A stretch of DNA of 48,963 bases from CAZLMG01 sp964560765 (GTDB taxonomy: Bacteria; Bdellovibrionota_B; Oligoflexia; Oligoflexales; CAZLMG01), in assembly GCA_964560765.1 (NCBI GenBank), contig CAZLMG010000031.1:1-48963 (forward strand). The letters are read 5' to 3'. Made by a program: the position numbers and the translations under genes. The first letter of the stretch is position 1; every line of letters starts with the position of its first letter. This document shows positions 1-8,590 of the stretch, piece after piece. The notes beneath the pieces are model-generated. The model was not told where the DNA came from. It made no database searches and worked only from the letters and a program-made list of their open reading frames with translations.

Positions 1-73
1 CTCCTATCACTTAAGGAGCTGACTAAGGTGTCCGGTCTAAACGGGGGCCACTACAACCTTCCGGCGGATTGAG

Positions 74-481
74 ATGAATGAGGATATGATTCGTATCCTC
101 AAACGTCGTATCCAGAAGGTAAGGTCCGAAAAAGAGCCCCTGTTCAATATTAGGTCATGGGCCGTCAAGAATTTCTCAAAGTACTGTGCTCTGGCAGGCG
201 TCAGGGAGATCCACTTCCACAGCCTTAGGCATACCTGCCTAACCAATCTTGCTAATGGTTTTGGGATGGACAAGCCATTACCGCTGCCTCAGGTCCAGCT
301 CATCGCGGGACACCGTGAGATTTCGACCACCATGCGCTATGTGCACACGGATGGGATCGAAAACACGACCTCGCGCCAATGGTCCAGAGAGCAGCGAAAA
401 GCCATGCAGGAGCAGCCGCCAGAGTCGCAGGAAGGCAAGGTCATGCCATTCCGTGTGATCGCCGGAGGTGCAGGTATGTAG
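74..481 (+). pseudogene. Tyrosine recombinase (phage integrase family), C-terminal catalytic fragment
   Basis: The 135-residue product carries the second half of a tyrosine recombinase catalytic domain: an HxLR box (HSLR, His49-Arg52), GH at about 79-80 and the nucleophile tyrosine in MRYVH (Tyr89). The first catalytic Arg and the beta-hairpin Lys, which normally lie 50-130 residues upstream of the HxxR box, are missing, so the piece cannot be a working integrase. Upstream, frame 1 is open from the window edge to a TGA at 70-72 and could encode the preceding part (it ends NGGHYNLPAD), which suggests a frameshift near 70. This join is an inference. The start at 74 is the first ATG and has no good ribosome binding site. 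It is most likely the relic of an integrated element; an N-terminal part beyond the window cannot be excluded. Confidence 0.75.
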
Positions 482-508
482 TCAGACGAAGCATTCGTAG
501 AAAGGTAA

Positions 509-545
509 AGACCCCAAACGAATTGCTTCGCTTGGGGTCTCTTTC
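509..545 (+). terminator. Intrinsic terminator after the integrase fragment
   Basis: A perfect 9-bp stem AGACCCCAA (509-517) pairs with TTGGGGTCT (532-540). An inner CGAA/TTCG pairing extends it, and the pyrimidine-rich run CTTTCTTCC follows. Orientation fits termination of rightward transcription. Confidence 0.75.
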
Positions 546-613
546 TTCCTTCGTTGTGACCCAAGTTTGAGAGGTAAATCCCAAACTGGGTCGCAAAACT
601 GGGTCGCTAGGCC

Positions 614-638
614 AATCAGCCACCATAAGTGGCTGATT
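614..638 (-). terminator. Hairpin downstream of groEL
   Basis: A perfect 10-bp inverted repeat, AATCAGCCAC (614-623) and GTGGCTGATT (629-638), with a 5-nt loop lies 15 nt past the groEL stop. A smaller stem, GTAGG/CCTAC at 641-656, includes the stop codon. No T-tract follows on the minus strand, so it may be a processing or 3'-stabilising structure rather than a classical terminator. Confidence 0.5.
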
Positions 639-652
639 GAGTAGGTCGAATC

Positions 653-2317
653 CTACATCATTCCGCCCATGCCGCCCATTCCACCCATGCCGCCCATGCC
701 GCCGCCGCCATGCGAGTGACCGGCACCGCCGCCAGCGTTGTCGCTTGGCTTCTCGGCAATCATAGCTTCAGTGGTCAGGAGCAAGGAGGCAACAGAAGCA
801 GCGTTGGTCAACGCAGTCTTTGTTACTTTCGTTGGGTCGATGACGCCAGCTTTGTACAGATCTTCGTACTCTTCAGTTTGCGCGTTGAAGCCAAAACCAT
901 CTTTGCCGTTGCGAACTTTTTCGATCACAACCGCAGGCTCTTGGCCAGCGTTCAAAGTGATTTGGCGAAGAGGCTCTTCCAATGAGCGGCGGATAATTTG
1001 TACGCCGAACATTTGTTCTGGGGATAGCTTCAGGGTCGCCAAGGCCGCCTGGCAACGCAGCAAAGCAACGCCGCCGCCAGGAACGATGCCGTCTTCAACA
1101 GCAGCGCGTGTGGAGTTCAAAGCGTCTTCGACGCGAGCCTTCTTCTCTTTCATCTCAACTTCAGTCGCAGCACCGACTTTGATCACGGCAACGCCGCCAA
1201 CCAACTTCGCCAGACGCTCTTGCAGCTTCTCTTTGTCGTAGTCGGAAGAGGTGTTGTCGATCTCAGCGCGGATTTGCTTCACGCGAGCGTCGATGTCTTT
1301 CTTGGTGCCCTTGCCGTCGACGATGGTCGTGGTGTCTTTGGTGACGGAAACGCGCTTGGCTTGGCCAAGTTGGTCCATGGTCATGTTCTCAAGCTTGAAG
1401 CCCAAGTCTTCACTGATGCAAACGCCACCGGTTTGTACGGCGATGTCTTGCAACATGGCTTTGCGCCGGTCGCCAAAACCAGGAGCTTTAACAGCGACGC
1501 ACTTCAAGGTGCCGCGCAGGCGGTTAACAACCAGAGTGGCCAACGCTTCGCCGTCGATATCTTCGGCAACGATCACGAAGGGGCGATTTGTTTGCGCGAT
1601 ACGCTCAAGGATCGGAAGAAGCTCTTTCATGCTCGAAATCTTCTTCTCGTGGATCAGGATGAAAGCGTCTTCAAGAACAGCTTCCATGCGCTCTGCGTCG
1701 GTTACAAAGTATGGAGACAGGTAGCCGCGGTCGAACTGCATACCTTCGACAACGTCTAGAGTTGTTTCCATGCCTTTGGCTTCGTCAACAGTGATGACGC
1801 CGTCACGACCAACTTTGTCCATCGCGTCTGCAAGGATTTGGCCGATTTCTGTGTCGTTGTTAGCGGAGATTGTGCCAACTTGAGCAATTTCTTCGCGGCT
1901 ATTAGTTGGGCGAGAAAGTTTCTCAAGAGCTTCCACAACAGTTTTCACCGCAGCGTCGATGCCGCGCTTGATTTCCATTGGGTTGTGGGCAGCTGCAACC
2001 AACTTGGCGCCTTCGCGATAGATGGCTTGTGCCAAAACGGTAGCAGTTGTGGTGCCGTCACCAGCGTTATCAGAGGTCTTGGAAGCGACTTCCTTCACCA
2101 TCTGCGCGCCCATGTTTTCAAACTTGTCTTCCAACTCGATTTCTTTGGCAACGGAAACACCGTCTTTAGTAATGACGGGAGCGCCGAAAGACTTGTCGAG
2201 GACGACGTTACGGCCTTTAGGGCCGAGAGTTACTTTTACCGCGTCAGCCAGAGTGTTGACACCAGCAAGAATCTTGCGGCGGGCGTCTTCACCAAAATGA
2301 ATTACTTTTGCTGTCAT
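653..2317 (-). CDS. groL: Chaperonin GroEL (60 kDa)
   Basis: This is the large subunit of the GroEL/GroES folding chamber in the cytoplasm, an ATP-driven double ring. The 554-residue product is full length. It has the N-terminal AKVIHFGEDAR segment, the LGPKGRNVVLD and KDGVSVAKEIEL nucleotide-site motifs, GDGTTTATVLA, the AAVEDGIVPGGG signature, and a C-terminal tail of repeated GGM ending in MM, as in typical GroELs. The start at 2317 follows AGAGGTAAGG on the minus strand. groES lies 51 nt upstream, so the pair is one operon transcribed from the promoter near 2800. Nothing in the sequence suggests a specialised paralogue. Confidence 0.98.
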   Translation of the reverse strand: MTAKVIHFGEDARRKILAGVNTLADAVKVTLGPKGRNVVLDKSFGAPVITKDGVSVAKEIELEDKFENMGAQMVKEVASKTSDNAGDGTTTATVLAQAIYREGAKLVAAAHNPMEIKRGIDAAVKTVVEALEKLSRPTNSREEIAQVGTISANNDTEIGQILADAMDKVGRDGVITVDEAKGMETTLDVVEGMQFDRGYLSPYFVTDAERMEAVLEDAFILIHEKKISSMKELLPILERIAQTNRPFVIVAEDIDGEALATLVVNRLRGTLKCVAVKAPGFGDRRKAMLQDIAVQTGGVCISEDLGFKLENMTMDQLGQAKRVSVTKDTTTIVDGKGTKKDIDARVKQIRAEIDNTSSDYDKEKLQERLAKLVGGVAVIKVGAATEVEMKEKKARVEDALNSTRAAVEDGIVPGGGVALLRCQAALATLKLSPEQMFGVQIIRRSLEEPLRQITLNAGQEPAVVIEKVRNGKDGFGFNAQTEEYEDLYKAGVIDPTKVTKTALTNAASVASLLLTTEAMIAEKPSDNAGGGAGHSHGGGGMGGMGGMGGMGGMM

Positions 2318-2368
2318 AAAACCTTACCTCTTAAAATTTAGTTCGTAATATACAAAGAGAAGAATCGA

Positions 2369-2656
2369 TTACAGCAGTACGCCGAGAAGATCGTCTTCGC
2401 GCATAATCAGGTGCTCAACACCGTCCAACTTCACTTCCGAGCCGGAATATTTGCTGAAAAGAACGCGGTCGCCGGCTTTAACGTCTGGCTTGCGCAACTT
2501 GCCATCGTCCATCATCTTGCCATTGCCGACGGCAATGACTTCACCTTGCTGGGGCTTTTCCTTGGCGTTATCGGGAATGATAATTCCGCCTGCGGTCTTC
2601 TCTTCGCCTTCCAAGCGCTTGACCAGGATACGGTCTTGCAATGGTCGAATCTTCAT
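2369..2656 (-). CDS. groS: Co-chaperonin GroES (10 kDa)
   Basis: A heptameric lid for GroEL in the cytoplasm. The 95-residue product is of normal length. It starts MKIRPLQDRILVKR, contains the mobile loop region (EEKTAGGIIIPDNAKEKP) and ends in MREDDLLGVL, all typical of GroES. AGGAGG sits 9 nt before the ATG at 2656. It is the first gene of the groES-groEL operon. Confidence 0.98.
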   Translation of the reverse strand: MKIRPLQDRILVKRLEGEEKTAGGIIIPDNAKEKPQQGEVIAVGNGKMMDDGKLRKPDVKAGDRVLFSKYSGSEVKLDGVEHLIMREDDLLGVLL

Positions 2657-2773
2657 AAATGAGCCTCCTAGTTAGAGATAGCTACTGCTACAGAAACAAC
2701 AAATCTTAGGGTCTAGCCAAACGCCAACGCAGGTCAGACGAACCCCCCTCTGGTCGATTGCTAGAGCGACCCA

Positions 2774-2801
2774 AAGTTATGCACTGCTGTCTCTTTGTCA
2801 A
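2774..2801 (-). promoter_or_regulatory. Predicted sigma70-type promoter of groES-groEL
   Basis: Read on the minus strand: TTGACA (2796-2801), a 16-nt spacer and TAACTT (2774-2779), leaving a leader of about 110 nt before groES. No CIRCE repeat (TTAGCACTC-N9-GAGTGCTAA) is present between the promoter and the gene, so HrcA control is not evident. A heat-shock sigma element cannot be told apart by eye. Confidence 0.55.
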
Positions 2802-2849
2802 GGGCAGGGCAAAAATAATTTTTTGCAAGCGTCGGGAAATTGGCCGGTT

Positions 2850-3641
2850 TCAATAATGAACCGACCGTCGGCGGCCGATCTGGACGTGGCGCAAGGGTTG
2901 GAATTTAAGGCTGTCACTGAAATGGCTAAGTTCGCGGATGAGGTAGCTGCGCGCCCGGATGGCGGACGAGTCGTCGCCGAGGTCGAGAAACACGGCGGTG
3001 GCGGTTTCGTCCTGAGGCACGATCACCAAAGACAGGGCTGCTTCCTTTGGGTTTTCGCTATGAGCCAACACCAATTTGTCTAAATTATTCCATTTATATC
3101 GATAGATACGAAATCGACTGGCCAGTTCGATGCCGTGCTCGCTCAGCGAAACATAGCGAACCGCTCGCAGGAAGGTATAGACGATTCCTAGCCATGGCGA
3201 TGCCACCAATACCAAAAACATACCCAGCAGGACCCTTGGGTCACCGAGTTGTGGATAAATGTCGGCAAAGCGGGTCAGGATAAGAAACGTCATGCAACCC
3301 AGGAGCCCCAAGACGGAGGTGTTCACGAGGGATTTCGGGTACGCCATGTAGCGACGCCCGCCTCCCGGCAGATCCTCCGTAAAGTAGAAATGCTCTCGGT
3401 CCTCTAGTTGCTGGCGATAGAAGTAATCGACCGCGTCCGGGTCTTCTCGATCGATTTGGATGATCTTCTGCCAAACCTGGCTTTCCTCTGCAATCTTGCC
3501 AATTTGGCGAAAAAGTTCAGCGCGGAGCTTTAGCGCTTCCATGTTATTGGGGCCGAGAGCCAACAGGTTATCAAGGGCAGTGTGCGCCTCGGCGGCGTTG
3601 CCGGACTCTACCAATTTTCGAATCGTGTTCACGTGCTTCAT
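2850..3641 (-). CDS. TPR-containing membrane protein of unknown function
   Basis: The predicted 263-residue protein begins MKHVNTIRKLVESG. Residues of about 5-70 form one or two TPR-like helical hairpins (SGNAAEAHTALDNLLALGPNNMEALKLRAELF). Two membrane segments follow at about 125-145 and 155-180 (SVLGLLGCMTFLILTRF; VLLGMFLVLVASPWLGIVYTF), then a roughly 85-residue soluble domain resembling a PH-like membrane-associated domain (VSLSEHGIELASRFRIYRYKWNNLDKLVLA). The frame stays open to 3806, but that extension would overlap the divergent exported-protein gene, so the ATG at 3641 is preferred although its ribosome binding site is poor. No function can be assigned. The 113-nt divergent intergenic region should hold promoters for both genes. 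Confidence 0.7.
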   Translation of the reverse strand: MKHVNTIRKLVESGNAAEAHTALDNLLALGPNNMEALKLRAELFRQIGKIAEESQVWQKIIQIDREDPDAVDYFYRQQLEDREHFYFTEDLPGGGRRYMAYPKSLVNTSVLGLLGCMTFLILTRFADIYPQLGDPRVLLGMFLVLVASPWLGIVYTFLRAVRYVSLSEHGIELASRFRIYRYKWNNLDKLVLAHSENPKEAALSLVIVPQDETATAVFLDLGDDSSAIRARSYLIRELSHFSDSLKFQPLRHVQIGRRRSVHY

Positions 3642-3754
3642 TCCAAGTTGATCGGATGCAAGGGCAGAAAAGTTAACGGCCAGGAGCTTTGGACAGACGC
3701 GAGATTGGATGGTAACATCGCTAATTATCTGAATAATTTCCCCGGGGGAGCGAT

Positions 3755-4693
3755 ATGAAATGGACTGCTGGAACCCTAATCTTGGCGGTATGTCTGGGAG
3801 CAGCAAGCATGGCTAGGGCACTACCACCGCAAACGGGCTGGACGCCAGCCATGAGCACACTTGCCGATCGCTGGGACGGATTTCTTCAGAAGTACGTCAA
3901 TGCGGCCGGAGGCGTGGACTACATTGCCATCGCCGGTGGCGAAGGTGAAAAGGCTCTGGACGAGATCGTCCAGGCTCACGCCGAGATCAATCCAGCCAAA
4001 TTAACGGATGGGGCGAAGAAAGCTCTCTATATCAATCTATATAACGCCACCATGGTGGCGCATATTCTGCGCTGGGCTCGCGACAACCGGGTGGACATCA
4101 AGAGCGACGCATTCCTGCAACAGGAGGTCAACAACATCAAAACGTCCGGTGGCAATATCTGGAACGGCAGTTATCGGGTTAACCTGGGGGGGCGTGACGT
4201 CCACCTCGATAATATTGAACATGGACTCATCCGTGGTCAGCTCAAGGGTGACGATGCTTTGCAACCTTGGAAGGTTTCTGTGTTGGATCCACGCATTCAT
4301 GCGGCCGTGAACTGTGCCGCCATGAGTTGCCCGCGCGTACGGGAGAAGGCCTATCGTCCAGAGACCATTGAAGACATGTTGGACGAAAATATGCGGGAGT
4401 GGCTGTCTGCAAGCGATCAGTTCGGCAAAAAGTCAGAATCAACCTTGAGCGCCAATCGCATCGTCTTTTGGTATTACTCGGATTTCGACGAACATGGGCG
4501 CAAGGTCCTGAAGCTGAAGGGCGCCGGCGATTATCTCGCTCGCTTCGTCAAGATTACGGCACCCGACGCGGCATGGAAGAGTGAGCATCTGAAGAATAAC
4601 TTCAACAATCGAGGAGCGATCTCTTTGAAGCTCTCCAGTGCATTTTCCTTCTTCTATGATTGGCGCATCGCCGATACTCGGCGCAAGAAGTAA
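3755..4693 (+). CDS. DUF547 family exported protein
   Basis: The 312-residue product has a clear signal peptide (hydrophobic LILAVCLGAASMARA, cleavage after about residue 23) and so is predicted periplasmic. The mature part matches DUF547: ALYINLYNATMVAHILRW near the N-terminus, then VHLDNIEHGLIR, DPRIHAAVNCAAMSCPRVREKAY with its conserved Asn-Cys and Ser-Cys pairs, and a C-terminal NRIVFWYYSDF. The biochemical role of DUF547 is not established. GGGGGAG precedes the ATG by about 5 nt. It is divergent from the TPR membrane protein and ends 5 nt from the convergent P-loop gene. Confidence 0.85.
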   Translation: MKWTAGTLILAVCLGAASMARALPPQTGWTPAMSTLADRWDGFLQKYVNAAGGVDYIAIAGGEGEKALDEIVQAHAEINPAKLTDGAKKALYINLYNATMVAHILRWARDNRVDIKSDAFLQQEVNNIKTSGGNIWNGSYRVNLGGRDVHLDNIEHGLIRGQLKGDDALQPWKVSVLDPRIHAAVNCAAMSCPRVREKAYRPETIEDMLDENMREWLSASDQFGKKSESTLSANRIVFWYYSDFDEHGRKVLKLKGAGDYLARFVKITAPDAAWKSEHLKNNFNNRGAISLKLSSAFSFFYDWRIADTRRKK

Positions 4694-4698
4694 ATTCT

Positions 4699-5346
4699 TT
4701 ACGAGGTCGGCTGGCCGGCTCCGCGTTGGCCTTTTACCAAGTGCCCGGAAATTTCCGATAGGAGCCGAAATCCTGTTTCAATTTTGGTGAAGAAGGAAGG
4801 GTTGTGTCCGACAAAGTTGAAGTGCGGATGCTTGGACCAGATTTGTCTTAGTTTTTGGTCGAGTATGACCGCTTCTCGAATGCTCTCAATGCGCGTCGGA
4901 TTTCCACCTTCGACAGACAAGCCGCCCACAGCAGCGCTTTCAAAATAGATCACCGCATCATAGCGGGACATCTCTTCTTCTATCGTCGTGCCGACGGCCT
5001 CGAAGAAATCGCTTGGCTCGCCTGGCCAATAAGCGGCTCCATCAACGGTTCCTCGGTCGCAAAGCAAAATGCGATCGTGATAGCGCGCCGACTGCACATC
5101 TTCCAGGTTGCGCTGTACGTGATAAATCGCCCGCTGCAGTGACACGATGGCGTCCTTGTCACTCGAGCGGGGAAACCCGCCCTGAAACAAAAGTGTGGCG
5201 GCCTCGGGAACCACCACGACGCGCTCACCCAACTCCCGCCGGAACAGATCCGCGGCGGTAGTCTTACCGCCGCCAGGGCCTCCCGTTAGCACGATGCGAC
5301 ATCGATGACGACCTGGTGTTTCAGCAGGGTAGATCAGGCTATCCAA
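4699..5346 (-). CDS. P-loop ATPase/kinase-like protein (AAA_28/NadR-kinase type)
   Basis: The 215-residue protein has a Walker A motif GGPGGGKTT at 22-30, followed by a segment ending VVVVPEAATLLFQGGFP, as in AAA_28-like proteins related to the NadR ribosylnicotinamide kinase domain. A second acidic motif, ILLCDRGTVDGAAYWPG, could provide the Walker-B-like Asp and substrate contacts. FNFVGHNPSFFTKIETGF lies near the C-terminus. It is likely a small-molecule kinase or NTPase of unknown substrate. It starts 3 nt after the stop of the VOC gene (5350), so the two are co-translated; this is the only contextual clue and might mean action on a related metabolite. Confidence 0.7.
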   Translation of the reverse strand: MDSLIYPAETPGRHRCRIVLTGGPGGGKTTAADLFRRELGERVVVVPEAATLLFQGGFPRSSDKDAIVSLQRAIYHVQRNLEDVQSARYHDRILLCDRGTVDGAAYWPGEPSDFFEAVGTTIEEEMSRYDAVIYFESAAVGGLSVEGGNPTRIESIREAVILDQKLRQIWSKHPHFNFVGHNPSFFTKIETGFRLLSEISGHLVKGQRGAGQPTS

Positions 5347-5349
5347 GTT

Positions 5350-6126
5350 CTAACCTCGACGCTTCTGCGCGTATTGGTGCATCAAGGTCTCTATGGATCC
5401 GATGTCGTTGGCCGTAATCGCGTAAACTTCCTTTCTGCCTAACTGATTGCGAATGAGTTCGAATAGCTCGAAGTCGATGAAAGGGCGGACATTGCCACTT
5501 TGATACTCAGTTTCTTTTTCGCCATACAGTCCCATGAAAGTCTTGTCTTTGAACCAAGACTCGCGATTACGCTGTTCTAATTTTCGCAAAAGCTCTGGAT
5601 TAGGGTTGCGCTGGACAAATTCAAAGAACATGGCGCTCGGGGTGCTGCCCGGGAAATACCATTCTCCACTAAACACTTGAATTAAATCTTCATCGTCGTC
5701 CTGCAGAATCGGAGTGATAAAGTTCACTCCAAGATCTTCAGCATGCTGGTGAAAGGCTAAGAGGTCAGGAGTTCGCAAGGCAATGTGCTGCCAATGGGCG
5801 GCGGCACTGTGCTCTTGTAACATGCGACGCACATGTGATGCCTGCGATTTCGGCTCAGTAGGCTGGACGACGGCGATAATAGTTTTGTCGAGTTCGGCAC
5901 TTTCCTGTCGGCCGCTGCCAATCAGGTTGGCGAAGGTCATGGAGCGTTCGCCTTCGCCAGCAACCCACTCCTTTGTCTTATTATAGAGGACGTCTTCCGG
6001 GCGAACGCCAAAGATGATGCGAAACAGCGCGTACGATACCGCGTACATTTCCGGCGCCACCAGCAACGTCATGTGATCGACTTTGAAGTTCAGAAACTCG
6101 GGCTTCGCAGTGCGGCCAGCGGCCAT
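5350..6126 (-). CDS. VOC-family protein related to 4-hydroxyphenylpyruvate dioxygenase
   Basis: The 258-residue protein contains vicinal oxygen chelate folds. VDHMTLLV (His18), WQHIALRT (His114) and AMFFEFVQRN (Glu169) give the His-His-Glu iron triad in the order and sequence context found in the catalytic half of HPPD-type dioxygenases, including the QVFSG segment before the Glu. It is much shorter than a full HPPD (about 350-380 residues) and has its own 85-residue C-terminal extension, so the substrate is uncertain. GAGGAG lies 7 nt before the ATG at 6126. It heads a two-gene operon with the P-loop protein. A non-haem Fe(II) oxygenase is the best guess. Confidence 0.7.
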   Translation of the reverse strand: MAAGRTAKPEFLNFKVDHMTLLVAPEMYAVSYALFRIIFGVRPEDVLYNKTKEWVAGEGERSMTFANLIGSGRQESAELDKTIIAVVQPTEPKSQASHVRRMLQEHSAAAHWQHIALRTPDLLAFHQHAEDLGVNFITPILQDDDEDLIQVFSGEWYFPGSTPSAMFFEFVQRNPNPELLRKLEQRNRESWFKDKTFMGLYGEKETEYQSGNVRPFIDFELFELIRNQLGRKEVYAITANDIGSIETLMHQYAQKRRG

Positions 6127-6194
6127 GGGGTTACTCCTCGCAAGTCGTTAATGAGAGATTTTCGTATAGCACGCTTACGGGCTTGCCAACAAGC

Positions 6195-7289
6195 TTAACG
6201 GCTCTTAACGCAGCGACCTTCCCACGAGCGGTAGGGTTCGCTCCAGGTCCTGAACCAGCCTCCCTCTTTAGTAATCTGGCAGGTCATACCGGAGAGTTTA
6301 TCGCAGGCATACTCAAACATCCCTGATGAAACCAGCGCAGAGCCAGTCGTGGCCACATCGGACACCTTGCCATCACTTCCCTTGTAAAGGCGGCAGGCGC
6401 TGCCTTCGCCGCCCCGAATGCGGCAGATACCGACATTTTCCGGAAGGCCCTCTTGCGGAATGCATCGTTGAATGGTGGATTGCCTCAAGGCGCCCAGAAT
6501 CTCTCGATCCTGCTGCTCGCAGCTGCGGTCGCCATGCTTGCCATAAGAAAGGAGTCGGTCACTCTTGATGGTCGGAACAATGCATTGATCTAATTGAGTG
6601 TGGTAGCGCATATTCTTGCTGGCGTTTATCAGGTCCCTATCGACGCTATCTCGAATTTTTTCTTGAAACAGATTCTCACACTTTTCTTGCCAAGAAGTAA
6701 TACTATCGCCGAGTTTGACGTGCATGAAGTCACTTGTCTGGGTGATCTCTGTTTCCTGGCGAAATCCCGCTTCGCCGCGCACGCCACTGCCGGCGACGGT
6801 AATCTTTGCCAGTTGGTCTGCGGACGTCGTGAGGTAGACGCTATACATACAAATGGCGACCATTTTGTGCTCAGTTCTAGCGTCGAGGTAGACGACGTTA
6901 CCCTCTTCTCTGGTCATCTGGGCGTCCAGGGATGGGCTGTGCATTAGGATCCAAACTTTATTCTGACGCATGCGGCCAAATTTTACCGTCGTTGTGGACT
7001 CGACTTCTGAGCCGAACGCGTTAAGCTTCAGCCCCATCTGAATGCCGCCGTCTCTGCTGTATTGAGTCGAGTACATCTTCCATCGTCGAGGGAAGTCTGG
7101 CCAGCCTGGCCTGCCCTCAAAGCCGCTGATAAGCTCGGCCGATTGATTATCGTTCGCCATACCCTCGACGCCACTGCGAACGTTCATGGGGCCGCTGGAG
7201 AATTCAGAATTCGATCCATTTTTTCCCCGGTTGGCCGAGCAGCTGATCAGCAAGAAAGAGGCGACAACACCGCATGCGAACTTCAACAT
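6195..7289 (-). CDS. Cysteine-rich putative lipoprotein
   Basis: The 364-residue product begins with a short signal sequence (MLKFACGVVASFLLIS) and a lipobox-like LISC with Cys17 as the predicted lipidated residue. The mature protein is cysteine-rich, especially over the last 130 residues (CEQQDR, VGICRIRGGEGSACRLY, CDKLSGMTCQ, CVKSR), which suggests several disulphides in an extracytoplasmic domain. No known family is recognised. It is not tightly linked to either neighbour: 68 nt separate it from the VOC gene, and a 300-nt gap lies upstream. Confidence 0.75.
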   Translation of the reverse strand: MLKFACGVVASFLLISCSANRGKNGSNSEFSSGPMNVRSGVEGMANDNQSAELISGFEGRPGWPDFPRRWKMYSTQYSRDGGIQMGLKLNAFGSEVESTTTVKFGRMRQNKVWILMHSPSLDAQMTREEGNVVYLDARTEHKMVAICMYSVYLTTSADQLAKITVAGSGVRGEAGFRQETEITQTSDFMHVKLGDSITSWQEKCENLFQEKIRDSVDRDLINASKNMRYHTQLDQCIVPTIKSDRLLSYGKHGDRSCEQQDREILGALRQSTIQRCIPQEGLPENVGICRIRGGEGSACRLYKGSDGKVSDVATTGSALVSSGMFEYACDKLSGMTCQITKEGGWFRTWSEPYRSWEGRCVKSR

Positions 7290-7594
7290 AGATCAGATCC
7301 CCGCAAGAACTTGCCGTTAATGTGAGAGAGGGCTTTCGTGCCGCATTCGTCCGCTCGGGCCCGTAAGCGCGCGAATTCCCTGTGCACGGGCTGCACCAAA
7401 TCCTATGATCCGAATGCGCTTGGAGAATTACTGTTGTTTTGCCTTTTACCACTGACTAACCCGTATCGTGCTGTCAATAGACTTGGCAGGCACTTAGGGA
7501 ACTTTCATGACCTTTCCATTTCTAATTAACTGTGTATAAATAATGGGAAAACAGGTGGAATCCGAACGAACGGGCTCAATGCAGCTGGGGGTTG
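7290..7594. other. Intergenic region divergent between lipoprotein gene and Bat operon
   Basis: About 300 nt without a credible gene. It must contain promoters in both directions. The only candidate worth noting for the Bat operon is TTTCCA (7513-7518), a 16-nt spacer and TATAAA (7535-7540), about 50 nt before moxR; the -35 match is weak. Small ORFs crossing this stretch have no ribosome binding site and look like noise. Confidence 0.4.
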
Positions 7595-8590
7595 ATGGCA
7601 ATGACGATTTCGTCTGACGTTGTGGATCGTGAGGTAGCTCAAGCTCAAGACTCGGTGCAACGAGTACTTGAGATGATGGGGCGGCGCCTCGTGGGACAAC
7701 AGCACGTGGCGCGCCGGTTGGTCATGGCTATGCTGGCCGAGGGGCACGTCTTGCTCGAAGGCATGCCTGGACTGGCGAAAACCACAGCGGTCAAAGCCTT
7801 GGGTGAGGCAGCTGACTTGCGAGTTTCGCGGTTGCAGTTTACCCCGGACATGCTGCCGGCGGACGTCGTGGGCACGGAGATTTACGATCCGAAAAAGGGC
7901 GAGTTCCGCGTCAAACGCGGCCCTGTCTTTGCAAATCTTGTCATTGCCGACGAGATCAACCGCGCGCCTGCAAAGGTGCAGTCGGCGCTTCTTGAGGCCA
8001 TGCAAGAACGGCAAGTGACCATCGGTGATGAAACGTTTCGCTTGGAGCGTCCGTTCTTAGTGATGGCAACTCAGAACCCCATCGAGCAAGAGGGCACCTA
8101 TCCACTCCCAGAAGCACAGATGGATCGATTCCTTTTCAAAGTCATCGTCAGCTACGGAACCGTGGAAGACGAGGAAGAAGTTGTGGCTCGGATGGCCCGC
8201 GGTGATGAAGCTCCCCTCGAAAAAGTTATCGATCGGGACCGTATTCTGCAGTTGCAAGGTCTCGTGCAAAAGATACATGTTGCCGAAAAGGTGCGACGCT
8301 ATCTGGTGCAAGTCGTTTTCGCCACGCGACAACCCACAGAATATGGATTCAAGGATATCGCTCAGCATATCGCCTATGGCGCCTCGCCACGGGCGTCCAT
8401 CGCCTTGGAGCGGGCCGCACGGGTCAACGCGATCCTGGAAGGGCGCAGCTTTGTCACGCCCCAGGATGTGAAAGATGTTGGAGCCGATATTTTGCGGCAC
8501 CGCCTGCTCCTGTCGTACGAGGCGGAAGCAGATGGTGTGACATCGGAAGCAATTGTGCGCAAAGTATTTGACCGAATCGATGTGCCTTAA
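7595..8590 (+). CDS. moxR: MoxR family AAA+ ATPase
   Basis: The 331-residue cytoplasmic AAA+ ATPase is of the MoxR type, thought to act as a chaperone for von Willebrand A proteins encoded beside it. Visible motifs are Walker A GMPGLAKT (about 56-63, the usual MoxR variant), Walker B VIADEINR (about 116-123), sensor segment MATQNPIEQEGTYPLPEAQMDRF, and a C-terminal lid with a sensor-2 Arg in GASPRA. Three clustered start codons exist: TTG 7592, ATG 7595 and ATG 7601. GCTGGGGG ends at 7591, so the ATG at 7601 has the best spacing and 7595 is the longer ATG choice. It is the first gene of an eight-gene operon; its TAA overlaps the next ATG. Confidence 0.95.
   Translation: MAMTISSDVVDREVAQAQDSVQRVLEMMGRRLVGQQHVARRLVMAMLAEGHVLLEGMPGLAKTTAVKALGEAADLRVSRLQFTPDMLPADVVGTEIYDPKKGEFRVKRGPVFANLVIADEINRAPAKVQSALLEAMQERQVTIGDETFRLERPFLVMATQNPIEQEGTYPLPEAQMDRFLFKVIVSYGTVEDEEEVVARMARGDEAPLEKVIDRDRILQLQGLVQKIHVAEKVRRYLVQVVFATRQPTEYGFKDIAQHIAYGASPRASIALERAARVNAILEGRSFVTPQDVKDVGADILRHRLLLSYEAEADGVTSEAIVRKVFDRIDVP

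Noticed and set aside
641..660. tRNA 3' end or attachment site beside the integrase relic
   Set aside because: GGTCGAATCC looks T-arm-like, but no tRNA cloverleaf can be built and the stretch covers the groEL stop.
653..710. Tandem DNA repeat of CCGCCCAT units
   Set aside because: It is the codon pattern of the GGM repeats at the GroEL C-terminus.
2657..2830. CIRCE operator upstream of groES
   Set aside because: No TTAGCACTC/GAGTGCTAA pair, even with mismatches, was found between promoter and start.
3642..3806. Upstream extension of the TPR membrane protein
   Set aside because: It would overlap the start and signal peptide of the divergent DUF547 gene; an ATG at 3641 begins the recognisable TPR part.
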